A DNA stretch of 64,000 bases from Brachyspira hyodysenteriae ATCC 27164 (GTDB lineage Bacteria > Spirochaetota > Brachyspiria > Brachyspirales > Brachyspiraceae). Shown here in pieces: positions 51,261 through 60,731 of the stretch. The stretch's first letter is position 1; every line of letters begins with the position of its first letter. The position numbers and the translations under genes were made by a program. The stretch is from assembly GCF_001676785.2 (NCBI RefSeq), contig NZ_CP015910.2:1860001-1924000 (forward strand). Direction: 5' to 3'. Below the pieces are notes generated by a model. That model was given only the letters and a program-made list of their open reading frames with translations. It did not search any database and was not told the DNA's origin.

Positions 51261-52814
51261 TCAAAGTACGGCTTTATTTATTTCATTAAATTTTTCTTTT
51301 AAAAGCATCATATAGTCATGATATTTATTTGCAAGATTATCATCAGGTTCTATGATTGTATTGCCAATCAAAGAATTTCTTATATCATCTAATGAAAATT
51401 TTTTCCCTAATAATAAAACAGCAGATACAGCAGCACCAAGAGAAGCACCTCCTGAAGGAAGTATTCTTATAGGGCATTTCCAAATATTTGCTATTATTTT
51501 TAATATTTCTTTATCCTTTGCAGGACCTCCTGTAACAGCAAGATCTTTTTTATGCGAAGAAGTAAATTGCTCAGAGTATAAAGCTACTAATCCCAAAGAA
51601 CTTAATACTATTCCTTTATAATCATTATCAAAAGAAGGAGCTGAATGATATCTTTTTATAGGGAATGCTCTGCTTATAGGAACTGATTCATTTTCTTTCT
51701 GCCATAGAACAAGAGGCATATTATCAATATTTTTTTCTAGAGATTCTGTAATTTCTTTATAATCTCTAGTATATAATTTCATGACTTCATCCCATAATAT
51801 AGCACCATTAGTTCGGCAGAATATCATAAAAGGATTTCCTATTCCATCATACATAGCATTTGATACTCCAGAATAATCTCTGCTGTTCTCATCAATATCA
51901 AGCATATAAACAAAACTAGTTCCTAATGATAATATATCTCCTTTATATAAAACCTTTGTTTGAGGATTATCACCGCTTCCTATACCAACTATACATTCGC
52001 TGTCAAATCCATATTTTTCTATAAAATATTCACTTATATATCCCGCAAAACTAGAAGGATCATTTATACTTCCTAATTTTTCTTTTAAATCATTTGATAC
52101 AGTATTTAATAAAGTGTCATTCCATTCCCTTTTTGTATAATCCATTAAACTCATTCCTGATGCGTTTCCAAAATCTACAGGTATATTATCTTTTGCTGTT
52201 AATATTGATGCTATAAATGTATTTAATAAAAATATTTTGTATGTGTTTTTTGATAAGTCTTGATTATTATCAAAATTATATTTTATTACAGCACCTGTAA
52301 ATCTAAGAGGAGAATTTGAGGCGGTTATTTTTATCATATTATCCTTTCCGCCTACTGCATTTCTCAATTCTTCAGCTTGTTTTTGAGTGCATGAAGTTCT
52401 CCATATAGGAGCATAATCATAGGAATATGAATCATTTAATATTTCAGCTAAACTATTATTTACAGATGATTTTTCTCTTAATTTTTCTATATTAGATTTA
52501 TATTTTTCTGAAAGATAAACATGTCCATGCTGCTGAGCTGATATTTGTATTGCTTTTATATTTTTAGTATTGAATTGTTGTTTAAGCTGTAACAGAGCTT
52601 TATCTAATGCCGCTAAAAAAATATTTATATCCTGTTCAGCTTTTCCTTTTATATTTGAATCTATTAACAATGTATTTTTATTCATTTTTGAATATTTCAT
52701 TTCTTCCAGTGAATTGAATGCTATAGAAATATTTAATTCATTTTTATAATTTTCACAGTTTATAATGCTTAAAGTGATACTTTGTGTACTTAAATCTATA
52801 CCTAATGTATACAT
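51261..52814 (-). CDS. xylB: FGGY-family carbohydrate kinase, probably xylulokinase
   Basis: A 517-aa sugar kinase with two actin-like lobes. The N-terminal lobe starts MYTLGIDLSTQS (phosphate 1) and has AQQHGHVYL (substrate contact). The second lobe holds VGIGSGDNPQ, SLGTSFVYML (phosphate 2) and AVTGGPAKDKEIL (adenosine). The xylulokinase class is the best fit by length and the ISAQQHG motif, but FGGY substrates cannot be fixed by eye. No xylose isomerase or transporter is adjacent. TAAGGAT precedes the ATG. Confidence 0.82.
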   Translation of the reverse strand: MYTLGIDLSTQSITLSIINCENYKNELNISIAFNSLEEMKYSKMNKNTLLIDSNIKGKAEQDINIFLAALDKALLQLKQQFNTKNIKAIQISAQQHGHVYLSEKYKSNIEKLREKSSVNNSLAEILNDSYSYDYAPIWRTSCTQKQAEELRNAVGGKDNMIKITASNSPLRFTGAVIKYNFDNNQDLSKNTYKIFLLNTFIASILTAKDNIPVDFGNASGMSLMDYTKREWNDTLLNTVSNDLKEKLGSINDPSSFAGYISEYFIEKYGFDSECIVGIGSGDNPQTKVLYKGDILSLGTSFVYMLDIDENSRDYSGVSNAMYDGIGNPFMIFCRTNGAILWDEVMKLYTRDYKEITESLEKNIDNMPLVLWQKENESVPISRAFPIKRYHSAPSFDNDYKGIVLSSLGLVALYSEQFTSSHKKDLAVTGGPAKDKEILKIIANIWKCPIRILPSGGASLGAAVSAVLLLGKKFSLDDIRNSLIGNTIIEPDDNLANKYHDYMMLLKEKFNEINKAVL

Positions 52815-53006
52815 ACTATTATCCTTAAAAATATTTATTAAATTATTTTATTAAAAAATATATATTAAAGATATAAAAAATATATATGAAAAAAATATTT
52901 TTTTTAATTGATTTTTATGTATTTTTGGTATTTATTAAAAACTATATATTGTTTAGAAATATTTTATATGTAATTTTGAACTGATATTTTATTATTTAAG
53001 CATATA

Positions 53007-54716
53007 TTATTTTTTGGCATGTTCAAGCATTTCTTCAGCATGCTTTATACTTGCTTCTGTGATTTCTTTTCCTGTTATCATTCTTGCTATTTCATTGACT
53101 CTCATGTTATCATCAAGCTCTTCAATAGTTGAAGTAACAATATCATCGCCTTCATTCTTTGTAACTTTAAAATGATTATTAGCATATATTGCAATTTGAG
53201 CCAAGTGAGTAACGCTAAGAACCTGTTTTCTTTTTGATAATGCAGCTATTTTCTCTCCTATAACTTCTGCAATCCTTCCGCCTACTCCCACATCTATTTC
53301 ATCAAATACACAAGTTTCGCAGTAATCGCCTAATGAAAGTACATTTTTTAATGAAAGCATTATCCTAGATATTTCACCTCCTGAAGCAATTTTTCTAAGA
53401 GGCTGGAACATACTTTGTTTATTTGGTGCTATTATAAATTCTATATTATCAATACCTGTAGAATTAGCCTTTATATTAGAACCGTCTATATTGAGTATAC
53501 CATCATCATCTTCATCTAAAGTTATTTCAACATCAAATTTCGTAGATGACATACCTAAATCATTCATCTCATTTTCTATTGCTTTTATAAAATCTTCTTT
53601 TCTATTATGCCTTATATCAGATATTTCTTTTGCAAGTATAGAAGTTTTTTCTCTTAATTCTTCTATTTCCTTTTTTAAGTTTTCAATATCTTCTTCTGAG
53701 AAATTAAGAGAGTCTAATTTTTCTTTGGCTTCTTTAGCATAGGATATTATTTCTTTTATATTAGAGCCATATTTCTTTTTTAGGTTATTAATGAAAAAAA
53801 GTCTCTCATTAAGAGATTGAAGTTCTTCAGGATCGAATTTTGTTTTTGATCTTATTTCTGTTAAAACAGTTTTTATATCTTCAAGATTTAATGTTATTCC
53901 TTCTATTTGAGAAGCTATATCTGAAAGTCTGCTGTCATATTTTGATACGCTTTGTAATGCAGAAATACTTCTTGTTAATTTTGTATATGCACCTGATTCG
54001 CTTCCAAATATATCTTTATTAATAGAAGAAAGTGATGAGGCTATACTTTCAGCATTTGACATCATAGTAATATCATTTTTTATATCATCATCTTCATTTG
54101 GCTTTAATTTAGCTTTTTCTATTTCATCTATAGCATATTCCAAAAATGATTTTTCTTTTAATATATTATTTTTATTTTGAGATATTTCATTATGCTGTTT
54201 TATTAATCTTGTAAGCTTATTATAATGATTTTTATAATTTTCTAATTTGTCATCAATATTTAAATAACTGTCATAAAAGTTTAAATGATTTGCAGGATTA
54301 AAAAGAGACTGATGTTCATGCTGTCCATGTATATCTACTATTAAGTCTCCAAGCTCTTTTAATTCAGCAACTTTAACGCCTACATTATTTATAAATGATT
54401 TACTTTTTCCGTCTTTAGTAATTTCTCTTTTTATATTAAGCTCATCATTATTAATTTCTATATTCCATTCTTTTAATTTGTTTTTCACAATATCTGCAGA
54501 TGATTGAAGAGAAAAATTTCCTGAGACTATTAATCTGTCTCCATTAGCTCCAACCATTCTAGTAGAGCCTTTTTCACCTGTTATGAGTTCTAATGCACTG
54601 ATTATAATACTTTTACCAGCACCTGTTTCACCTGTAAGTACATTGAAACCGCTGCTGAAATTTATTTTTAATTTATCTATTAAAACAAAATTTCTAATTT
54701 CTAGATATTTAAGCAT
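53007..54716 (-). CDS. recN: DNA repair protein RecN
   Basis: SMC-like ATPase of 569 aa acting early in double-strand break repair. Walker A GETGAGKS (29-36), Q-loop region VDIHGQHEHQSL, a long central coiled coil (about 150-380), ABC signature ASGGEISR and Walker B CVFDEIDVGVGG are all present, with VTHLAQIA as the H-loop. The ATG overlaps the nadK stop (TAATG) and is preceded by GGGG. nadK-recN is a known arrangement in many bacteria. Confidence 0.96.
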   Translation of the reverse strand: MLKYLEIRNFVLIDKLKINFSSGFNVLTGETGAGKSIIISALELITGEKGSTRMVGANGDRLIVSGNFSLQSSADIVKNKLKEWNIEINNDELNIKREITKDGKSKSFINNVGVKVAELKELGDLIVDIHGQHEHQSLFNPANHLNFYDSYLNIDDKLENYKNHYNKLTRLIKQHNEISQNKNNILKEKSFLEYAIDEIEKAKLKPNEDDDIKNDITMMSNAESIASSLSSINKDIFGSESGAYTKLTRSISALQSVSKYDSRLSDIASQIEGITLNLEDIKTVLTEIRSKTKFDPEELQSLNERLFFINNLKKKYGSNIKEIISYAKEAKEKLDSLNFSEEDIENLKKEIEELREKTSILAKEISDIRHNRKEDFIKAIENEMNDLGMSSTKFDVEITLDEDDDGILNIDGSNIKANSTGIDNIEFIIAPNKQSMFQPLRKIASGGEISRIMLSLKNVLSLGDYCETCVFDEIDVGVGGRIAEVIGEKIAALSKRKQVLSVTHLAQIAIYANNHFKVTKNEGDDIVTSTIEELDDNMRVNEIARMITGKEITEASIKHAEEMLEHAKK

Positions 54717-55585
54717 TATCTACCCCAATTAAGTTTGTTTCTAAGTATATCATAAAACAATCTATTTGCACTTTGAAATATATAACAGCTTTTATTACTT
54801 ATTTTAGCTTTTATTTTATCATCATTTTTAAATTGACATATATCATATCCGTCTATAGTTACCATAGCCTTCAATGATTTTTCTGTTAATTCTAATTCTA
54901 TATTATCACATTTAGGAATAACAAGCGGTCTGAAAGTCAATGAATGAGGCGCTATAGGTACAAAAGATATTGCATCAATTGTAGGTGCAAGTATAGGACC
55001 TCCTGCACTTAAAGCATAAGCAGTTGATCCTGTAGGAGTTGCTATTACAACACCATCTCCAACTATAGAAGATATTAATTTTCCTGATATTATAATATTT
55101 ACGTATATTGCTCTTCCATCACATTTACTTAGAACTAATTCATTAACTGCAAGATGTTCTTTACATATATCTTTTTCTTTTGAATAAATATTGACAGATA
55201 ATAATGTTCTAGGTTCTATTTCATACAATGTCTTTTTATTTTCAAAATATTCTTCTAATATTAAATAGGCCTCTTCAGGAGGTATTTCTGAAATAAAACC
55301 CAATGTACCATTATATATAGGAAGAACTGATATATCATATTTTATAGCTATTTTTAAAGCGGAAAGTAATGTTCCGTCTCCGCCTATAGAGATAAGCATT
55401 GATACATTTTTTAATTCTTTTGCTGCTTTTTTTATATTGTTGTAAGAAGATATATCATAATCTATTATTATAGATTCTATATTATATTTTTTTATTATAC
55501 TATTTATTTTTTTTAAAATACTATCAGTATCAGTTCTAAGAACATTAACTATAATTCCTATTTGTTGCTTTTCCCTATTATTCAT
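54716..55585 (-). CDS. nadK: NAD kinase
   Basis: A 289-aa enzyme that phosphorylates NAD to NADP using ATP or polyphosphate. GGDGTLL (68-74) holds the catalytic Asp, AVNELVLSK is the NE motif, and TPTGSTAYALSAGGPI and FVPIAPHSLTFRPLV are the classic NAD-binding and dimer motifs. It shares one base with recN downstream and has a good promoter 40 bp upstream. Confidence 0.96.
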   Translation of the reverse strand: MNNREKQQIGIIVNVLRTDTDSILKKINSIIKKYNIESIIIDYDISSYNNIKKAAKELKNVSMLISIGGDGTLLSALKIAIKYDISVLPIYNGTLGFISEIPPEEAYLILEEYFENKKTLYEIEPRTLLSVNIYSKEKDICKEHLAVNELVLSKCDGRAIYVNIIISGKLISSIVGDGVVIATPTGSTAYALSAGGPILAPTIDAISFVPIAPHSLTFRPLVIPKCDNIELELTEKSLKAMVTIDGYDICQFKNDDKIKAKISNKSCYIFQSANRLFYDILRNKLNWGR

Positions 55586-55624
55586 AATTATAAATATTAA
55601 TTAAATTACAAAAAATTTCTATTA

Positions 55625-55653
55625 ATTATAACAAACAGTTATCAATATATCAA
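55625..55653 (-). promoter_or_regulatory. Promoter of nadK-recN
   Basis: Minus strand reads TTGATA (55648-55653), 17 nt, TATAAT (55625-55630), 40 bp before the nadK ATG. No LexA-like box is apparent. Confidence 0.7.
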
Positions 55654-55697
55654 GTTTTATATTGATAATTTTTTATTTTTATAATAAACTATCTATT

Positions 55698-56444
55698 ATG
55701 ATTATATTTAGTTTGATTTATTTTCTATTAAGTTTTATTTTTACATTGTTATGCATTACTATTGCATTTTCAATTTATCCTTTTATAAGATTATTCTCTA
55801 AAAGAGCCGCTTCAGGATATGTTCATAATATGGCTAAATTTTGGGGAAGAGGTATTATCAAAATGGCATTTATTTCTTTTAATATAGAAGGAAAAGAAAA
55901 TTATGATCTAAATAAAACTTATTTGCTGACTCCTAATCATCAAAGTGCATTTGATATATTCGCATGCTTCAGTATATTTAAAAATTCATTTGCATTTGTT
56001 TCAAAAGATACTTATGGTAAAGTACCTTTAATAGGTTTTGGTATGTCTCTTTCAAATTATATATTTGTAAAAAGAGGTACTGTAGGTGCTGTAAAATCTA
56101 TAGATGATATGGAAGACAGATTAAAAAATAATATAAGTATAGTCATTTATCCTGAAGGTACAAGAAGCGCTACAGGAGAAATAAAAAAACCTAAAAGAGG
56201 AATATTAAAAATAGCAGAAAGATGTTCAGATATACCTGTTCTGCCTGTTGTCATATATGGTACTAAAGATATTATGAAAGCTAGAAGTATAAAAATTACA
56301 CCATTCAAAAAAATCACTGTGAGATTTTTAGAACCCTTCTACTTTAAAAACATAAATGGTGATGATAATGCTAAATTAGATTATTGGTATGATATTATGA
56401 CAAAAAATTATAATGAAATAAAAGATAAATTAATTTCAAAATAA
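55698..56444 (+). CDS. plsC: 1-acyl-sn-glycerol-3-phosphate acyltransferase
   Basis: About 248 aa from the ATG at 55698; the TTG at 55662 would add 12 hydrophobic residues and has no ribosome site. The enzyme adds the second acyl chain in phosphatidic acid synthesis. An N-terminal membrane segment (about 2-30) is followed by the catalytic NHQSAFD box (H81 and D86) and the phosphate-binding YPEGTRS (151-157). KRGILKIAERCSDIPVLPVVI follows as in the family. It is a monocistronic gene divergent from nadK. Confidence 0.93.
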   Translation: MIIFSLIYFLLSFIFTLLCITIAFSIYPFIRLFSKRAASGYVHNMAKFWGRGIIKMAFISFNIEGKENYDLNKTYLLTPNHQSAFDIFACFSIFKNSFAFVSKDTYGKVPLIGFGMSLSNYIFVKRGTVGAVKSIDDMEDRLKNNISIVIYPEGTRSATGEIKKPKRGILKIAERCSDIPVLPVVIYGTKDIMKARSIKITPFKKITVRFLEPFYFKNINGDDNAKLDYWYDIMTKNYNEIKDKLISK

Positions 56445-56914
56445 TTTCTTTAACTATGTTAAAAATCGAGCCGCAGTCATAGTATATATAACAGCGGCTT
56501 AGGAGTTTTATGTATTTATAATTTTTTCGAGAATATCTTAAATAGTATTATCGTATTAAGTAAGATATACTAAATAATTATTTATGTCAATATATGATAA
56601 AATATTTTAAATACAATTAATAAAAACTTGTATTCATTCTAACTAATATTTTAAGTATAATCTATGTCATATCAAAATTTAATATTATTATTTGCAATAT
56701 ATCTAAAGGAAAAGAGTTTATTTTATTTATTGTTATTCATTATTATATTTATTATTTGTTATTCATTCATATATTACATATATAATAAAAAAATGTACAT
56801 TATTTTTATGTTATACTTGAAAAAAATATTCTTCATATTATAATATATAATAATATAAACATATTATGTGTTTATATTAAACAAAAAATCACTTAAAAAA
56901 TTAGGAGTATAAAA
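56445..56914. other. 470-bp intergenic region between plsC and the hydrogenase gene
   Basis: Holds a hairpin at 56469-56499 (AGCCGC with GCGGCT, 19-nt loop, no clear T tract) that may terminate plsC, and the hydrogenase promoter at 56817-56844. The ~300 bp between them is extremely AT-rich, with short TATT and TATAA runs and no reading frame. The long upstream zone could hold regulator sites, but none is recognisable. Confidence 0.45.
56817..56844 (+). promoter_or_regulatory. Promoter of the [FeFe] hydrogenase gene
   Basis: TTGAAA (56817-56822), 16 nt, TATAAT (56839-56844), about 70 bp before the GTG start. Confidence 0.7.
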
Positions 56915-58387
56915 GTGAATATTAATAATAACGCTTCTCAATTAAAAAAAGATATTTTAGTAAAAATTGCTTTAATGTTTATTGAGGATAGACTTATAGA
57001 AGATATTGACAGATTACCTATAGAGATAATACCTAGAGATAGCAAATCTATAAGATGCTGTATACACAATGATAGAGAAATCATCAAAAATAGAATTATG
57101 GCAAGACTTGGAATAAGTGTTGAAGGTAAAGAGGATAGCGGAATACCATTATCTGAATATGCTAAATTAGCATTAGACAGAGATAAACCTACTTGGCCTA
57201 TGCTTACAGTATTAGATGAGGCTTGTAATGCATGTGTAAGAGCTAATTTTATGGTTACAAATGCTTGTCAGGCTTGTTTGGCAAGACCTTGTATGGTTAA
57301 CTGCCCTAAAGATGCAATAACAATATTAGATGAAAAAAGAGCACATATAGACAGCAGTAAATGTATAAACTGCGGATTATGTTTAAAAAACTGCCCTTAT
57401 CATGCAATCATTTATATACCTGTACCTTGTGAGGAATCTTGTCCTGTAGGCGCTATTAATAAGAATGATCAAGGAAAGGAAGTAATAGATTATCATAAAT
57501 GTATATTCTGCGGAAACTGTATGAGAGAATGTCCTTTCAGTGCTATGATGGATAAAGGACAGCTTTTAGATGTACTTAAGCATTTAAAGGCAGATGAAAA
57601 AGTTAATGTAATGTACGCTCCTGCTATAGCTTCTCAGTTTAATGCTAAGCCTGGACAATTAAAAAGTGCTTTGCTAAAAATAGGATTCAATAAAGTTTGG
57701 GAAGTTGCTTTAGGTGCTGATGTTACTTCTGACAGAGAGGCAGCAGAATTTGAAGAGAGAATGGAAAAAGGCGATAAGTTAATGACTACTTCATGCTGTC
57801 CTGCTTATGTTAAAGCAGTTAGAAAACATGTACCAGAACTTATTCCTTGCGTATCTGAGACTAGAACACCTATGCACTATACAGCTGAAATGATGCATAA
57901 AGATGATCCTGAAGCTGTTAATGTATTTATAGGACCTTGTCTTGCTAAAAGAAGAGAAAGTATAGATGATGAGCTAGTAGATTATTGTTTATCTATGGAA
58001 GAGCTTGATGCATTATTCGTAGCTACAGGTACTGATGTGGCAAAAGAGCCTGATTTGGAAATAGAGGCTGTTCCTACTGCTTCAGGAAGAAAATATGCTG
58101 TAAGCGGAGGTGTTGCTGAGGCTGTTAAAGTAAGATTAAAACATCCTGAAAAATTGAAAGCTGCTGTTATTAACGGACTTGATAAAGAAGGTATGAAACA
58201 GTTAAAAGGTTATGGAAAAGTTCAGTCAGGAGAAACTCCTGTTACAGCTGATACGCCTAATCTTGTTGAGGTTATGGCTTGTAACGGAGGATGTGTTGGA
58301 GGACCTTGTGTAGTGAAAAACCCTAAGGCTGCTGCTGTTCAATTACAAAGATACGCTTCTACAGGTACGGAAGTAAAAAAAGACTAA
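56915..58387 (+). CDS. [FeFe] hydrogenase, group B-like monomer
   Basis: A 490-aa iron hydrogenase starting at GTG with AGGAG upstream. N-terminal Cys-rich motifs bind several Fe-S clusters: CNACVRANF with ACQACLARPCMVNCP (about 106-133), CINCGLCLKNCP (about 149-160) and CIFCGNCMRECP (about 196-207). The H-cluster motifs are L1 TSCCPAY (about 291-297), L2 GPCLAKRRE (about 339-347) and L3 MACNGGCVGGPC (about 453-464). L2 and L3 differ from group A and match group B enzymes of fermenting anaerobes, whose role (H2 release or sensing) is less clear. No maturation genes are nearby. It has its own promoter and terminator. Confidence 0.9.
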   Translation: MNINNNASQLKKDILVKIALMFIEDRLIEDIDRLPIEIIPRDSKSIRCCIHNDREIIKNRIMARLGISVEGKEDSGIPLSEYAKLALDRDKPTWPMLTVLDEACNACVRANFMVTNACQACLARPCMVNCPKDAITILDEKRAHIDSSKCINCGLCLKNCPYHAIIYIPVPCEESCPVGAINKNDQGKEVIDYHKCIFCGNCMRECPFSAMMDKGQLLDVLKHLKADEKVNVMYAPAIASQFNAKPGQLKSALLKIGFNKVWEVALGADVTSDREAAEFEERMEKGDKLMTTSCCPAYVKAVRKHVPELIPCVSETRTPMHYTAEMMHKDDPEAVNVFIGPCLAKRRESIDDELVDYCLSMEELDALFVATGTDVAKEPDLEIEAVPTASGRKYAVSGGVAEAVKVRLKHPEKLKAAVINGLDKEGMKQLKGYGKVQSGETPVTADTPNLVEVMACNGGCVGGPCVVKNPKAAAVQLQRYASTGTEVKKD

Positions 58388-58412
58388 TAAATTTATATAA
58401 AATTTAATAAAT

Positions 58413-58445
58413 AAGGTAAAAGTCTAATTTCTGGGCTTTTACCTT
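58413..58445. terminator. Bidirectional terminator between hydrogenase and ankyrin genes
   Basis: AAGGTAAAAG (58413-58422) pairs perfectly with CTTTTACCTT (58436-58445). A/T tails on both sides serve both convergent genes. Confidence 0.85.
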
Positions 58446-58457
58446 TATTTTTTATAA

Positions 58458-59099
58458 TTATTCTATTAATAACTTTTCTATGTTTTTCAAATTTCTTGCT
58501 TTAGCATAATATAAAGCATCATGTCCATTTTTATCTTTTATAGTTTTATCGGCACCATGTTCTAATAAAAGCTTAACTATCTCAACATAATTTATATTGT
58601 CATTACCAAGTATAGTAACCTCAAGTAATGCAGTAAAAGATAGATGATTTACATGATTTACATCTATATCAGTATTTTCAAGAAGGAATTTTACTGTACC
58701 TAAATGTCCTTTTTCGCATGCTGGTATTAAAGCATTTCCTCCAAAAATATTTAATACATTTCTAGTATCAGCCTTTTTATATGTGAGTTTTACTATATCA
58801 AGCATTCCATTTGCACCTGCATATAGAAAAGGTGAATTTAATTTTGCATCTTGTATGTTAACATTAGCATCATTATCAACTAAAAGTTTTACCATTTTTA
58901 CATCATTTTTATATGTAGCTATCATTAAAGGAGTTCTTCTTTTTTCATCTTGTAAATTTACATTTATACCCATTTCTATATATTCTTTTACAGATTTAAT
59001 ATCTCCGCTATGTACAGCAGAAAAAAAGTCGCTTCTAGTATCTGCAAATAAAGCAGTATTTATATATAAAATAAAAGCAAATATAAAAAATAATTTCAT
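58458..59099 (-). CDS. Exported ankyrin-repeat protein
   Basis: A 213-aa product with a signal peptide (MKLFFIFAFILYINTALFADT) and about five ankyrin repeats (VKEYIEMGINVNLQDEKRRT, PLMIATYKNDVKMVKLLVDN, GNALIPACEKGHLGTVKFLL, VKLLLEHGADKTIKDKNGHD). Likely periplasmic, where it would bind a protein partner. AGGAG precedes the ATG. Brachyspira genomes are rich in such proteins. Partner unknown. Confidence 0.88.
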   Translation of the reverse strand: MKLFFIFAFILYINTALFADTRSDFFSAVHSGDIKSVKEYIEMGINVNLQDEKRRTPLMIATYKNDVKMVKLLVDNDANVNIQDAKLNSPFLYAGANGMLDIVKLTYKKADTRNVLNIFGGNALIPACEKGHLGTVKFLLENTDIDVNHVNHLSFTALLEVTILGNDNINYVEIVKLLLEHGADKTIKDKNGHDALYYAKARNLKNIEKLLIE

Positions 59100-59298
59100 A
59101 ATTACTCCTAATATGTTTAATTAATTTATTATTTAAATATAACAAATCTTTTTTTGATTAGTTTTATTAATATAGTTTAATTATAGTTTTTACAACTATA
59201 TAAATATACATTACAAGTTAGTTTTTTATTATATTTTTAATAATGATATTTAAAAAATATCCGAATAATTATTAAAGAAATATAATAGTAATTGGGAC

Positions 59299-60717
59299 TT
59301 GAAAGTGCATTATATAGGTTTTTTAATAGCTTTTATTTTATATTTTACAGCCAACTTAAATGCTGTTGTTTATGATGTTTTTTCTGATACAAATAATATT
59401 TATTATAGTACATTAAATAATTTTACCAATAGTTATATATTATATGACAGTGACTCGGCACTTAACTACTTAACAGGAGACACTGCACTTGATTCTAGTA
59501 TTTTACAAGGACTTATATACAGTAAAGATATTAAAAGTATAGAAGGTGCCAATGGCGGAGATGCTGTATTTTTTCATAATATTAAATCTTATATAAAACT
59601 TGATTATTATACAGGAGACGGTACGCATAACTTTGAAGATACTATGACAAGTTTTACTTTAGAATTTTATTTGAATCCTTATAAAATAAGAATGAATTCT
59701 CAAGTACTATCAAAAACAGCTATATATAATGAAAACGGTGTTACAAAATCTTCAGGTATAAAAGCCAATATTGTTAATGGAAGATTAGTTTGGCAGTTTA
59801 ACAATTTATTCTCTTATAATGGTGTATATACAAATGTTATGTTAACTCAAGGAGAATATTTAAAAGAGAATGAATGGAGACATCATAGTGTAAGTTTCAA
59901 TGCTTCTACTGGAAAATTAGTAAAATATATAGACGGACTTGAAGAACAGGTAGTATATTTAACTAGTACAGGCGATGAAACAGGTTCTCCTTATACTATA
60001 GAATTTGATAATATAAAATTGGATCCTTTATATTTAGGAAATGGTTTTATAGGCGGATTAGATGCTTTTTATTTTACACCTCGTTATAAACAGACTTTTA
60101 ATTTGTATCCTTATACAGCAGATGGTGAAATAATAAGTAAGGTTATAGATTTTGAAAATAAAAATACATTTATTGACTCTATAAATTATATTGGAAATTC
60201 TACAAATGGAAGTTATATAGATTTATATTATAGAACTTCAGATTATTATTTTGCCCCTGAAGATGTTAATATAGCTTGGGAGCCTTTAAAAAATCATACT
60301 AATATGATGACCAATACAATGACTAGATATATTCAAGTTAGAGCTGTATTAAAGAGTAATGTAGATAGAAATGTTACACCTGTATTAAATAATGTTTCTA
60401 TAAACTATCATAACCCAAGAAAACCTTTAGTACCATCTAATTTAACAGCTACTGCAATGAATGGAACTTCTGTTATGTTAAAATGGAATGGCTCTCATGA
60501 AAATACATCAGGATATAAAATTTATTATGGAACAAAATCAGGAGTATATAATGAAGCACAATATACGCCTATAATAACAGAAAATGTAAATGAATATATA
60601 ATAGAAGGACTTGAAGAAGGAAAGGTTTATTATTTTACCGTTACAGCTATAGGCGGAGAGGGCGGAAATATAGAAAGCAGTTTTTCTGAAGAAGTTTATG
60701 TAAGACCAATTCAATAA
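59299..60717 (+). CDS. Secreted LamG-like and fibronectin type III protein
   Basis: A 472-aa protein with a signal peptide (HYIGFLIAFILYFTANLNA). The middle (about 65-265) is a concanavalin-like LamG fold: FTLEFYLNPYKIRMNSQVL, ENEWRHHSVSFNASTGKLV and YIDGLEEQVVYL. A second beta region follows, and the C-terminal ~90 residues form one FN3 domain (PSNLTATAMNGTSVMLKWNG, YKIYYGTKSG, YYFTVTAIG). Likely a surface or periplasmic adhesion or glycan-binding protein. TTG at 59299 opens the frame; GTG at 59305 has better spacing to GGGA. The TPR gene follows 8-14 bp later. Confidence 0.8.
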   Translation: MKVHYIGFLIAFILYFTANLNAVVYDVFSDTNNIYYSTLNNFTNSYILYDSDSALNYLTGDTALDSSILQGLIYSKDIKSIEGANGGDAVFFHNIKSYIKLDYYTGDGTHNFEDTMTSFTLEFYLNPYKIRMNSQVLSKTAIYNENGVTKSSGIKANIVNGRLVWQFNNLFSYNGVYTNVMLTQGEYLKENEWRHHSVSFNASTGKLVKYIDGLEEQVVYLTSTGDETGSPYTIEFDNIKLDPLYLGNGFIGGLDAFYFTPRYKQTFNLYPYTADGEIISKVIDFENKNTFIDSINYIGNSTNGSYIDLYYRTSDYYFAPEDVNIAWEPLKNHTNMMTNTMTRYIQVRAVLKSNVDRNVTPVLNNVSINYHNPRKPLVPSNLTATAMNGTSVMLKWNGSHENTSGYKIYYGTKSGVYNEAQYTPIITENVNEYIIEGLEEGKVYYFTVTAIGGEGGNIESSFSEEVYVRPIQ

Positions 60718-60731
60718 AAAGGAGTATGAAC

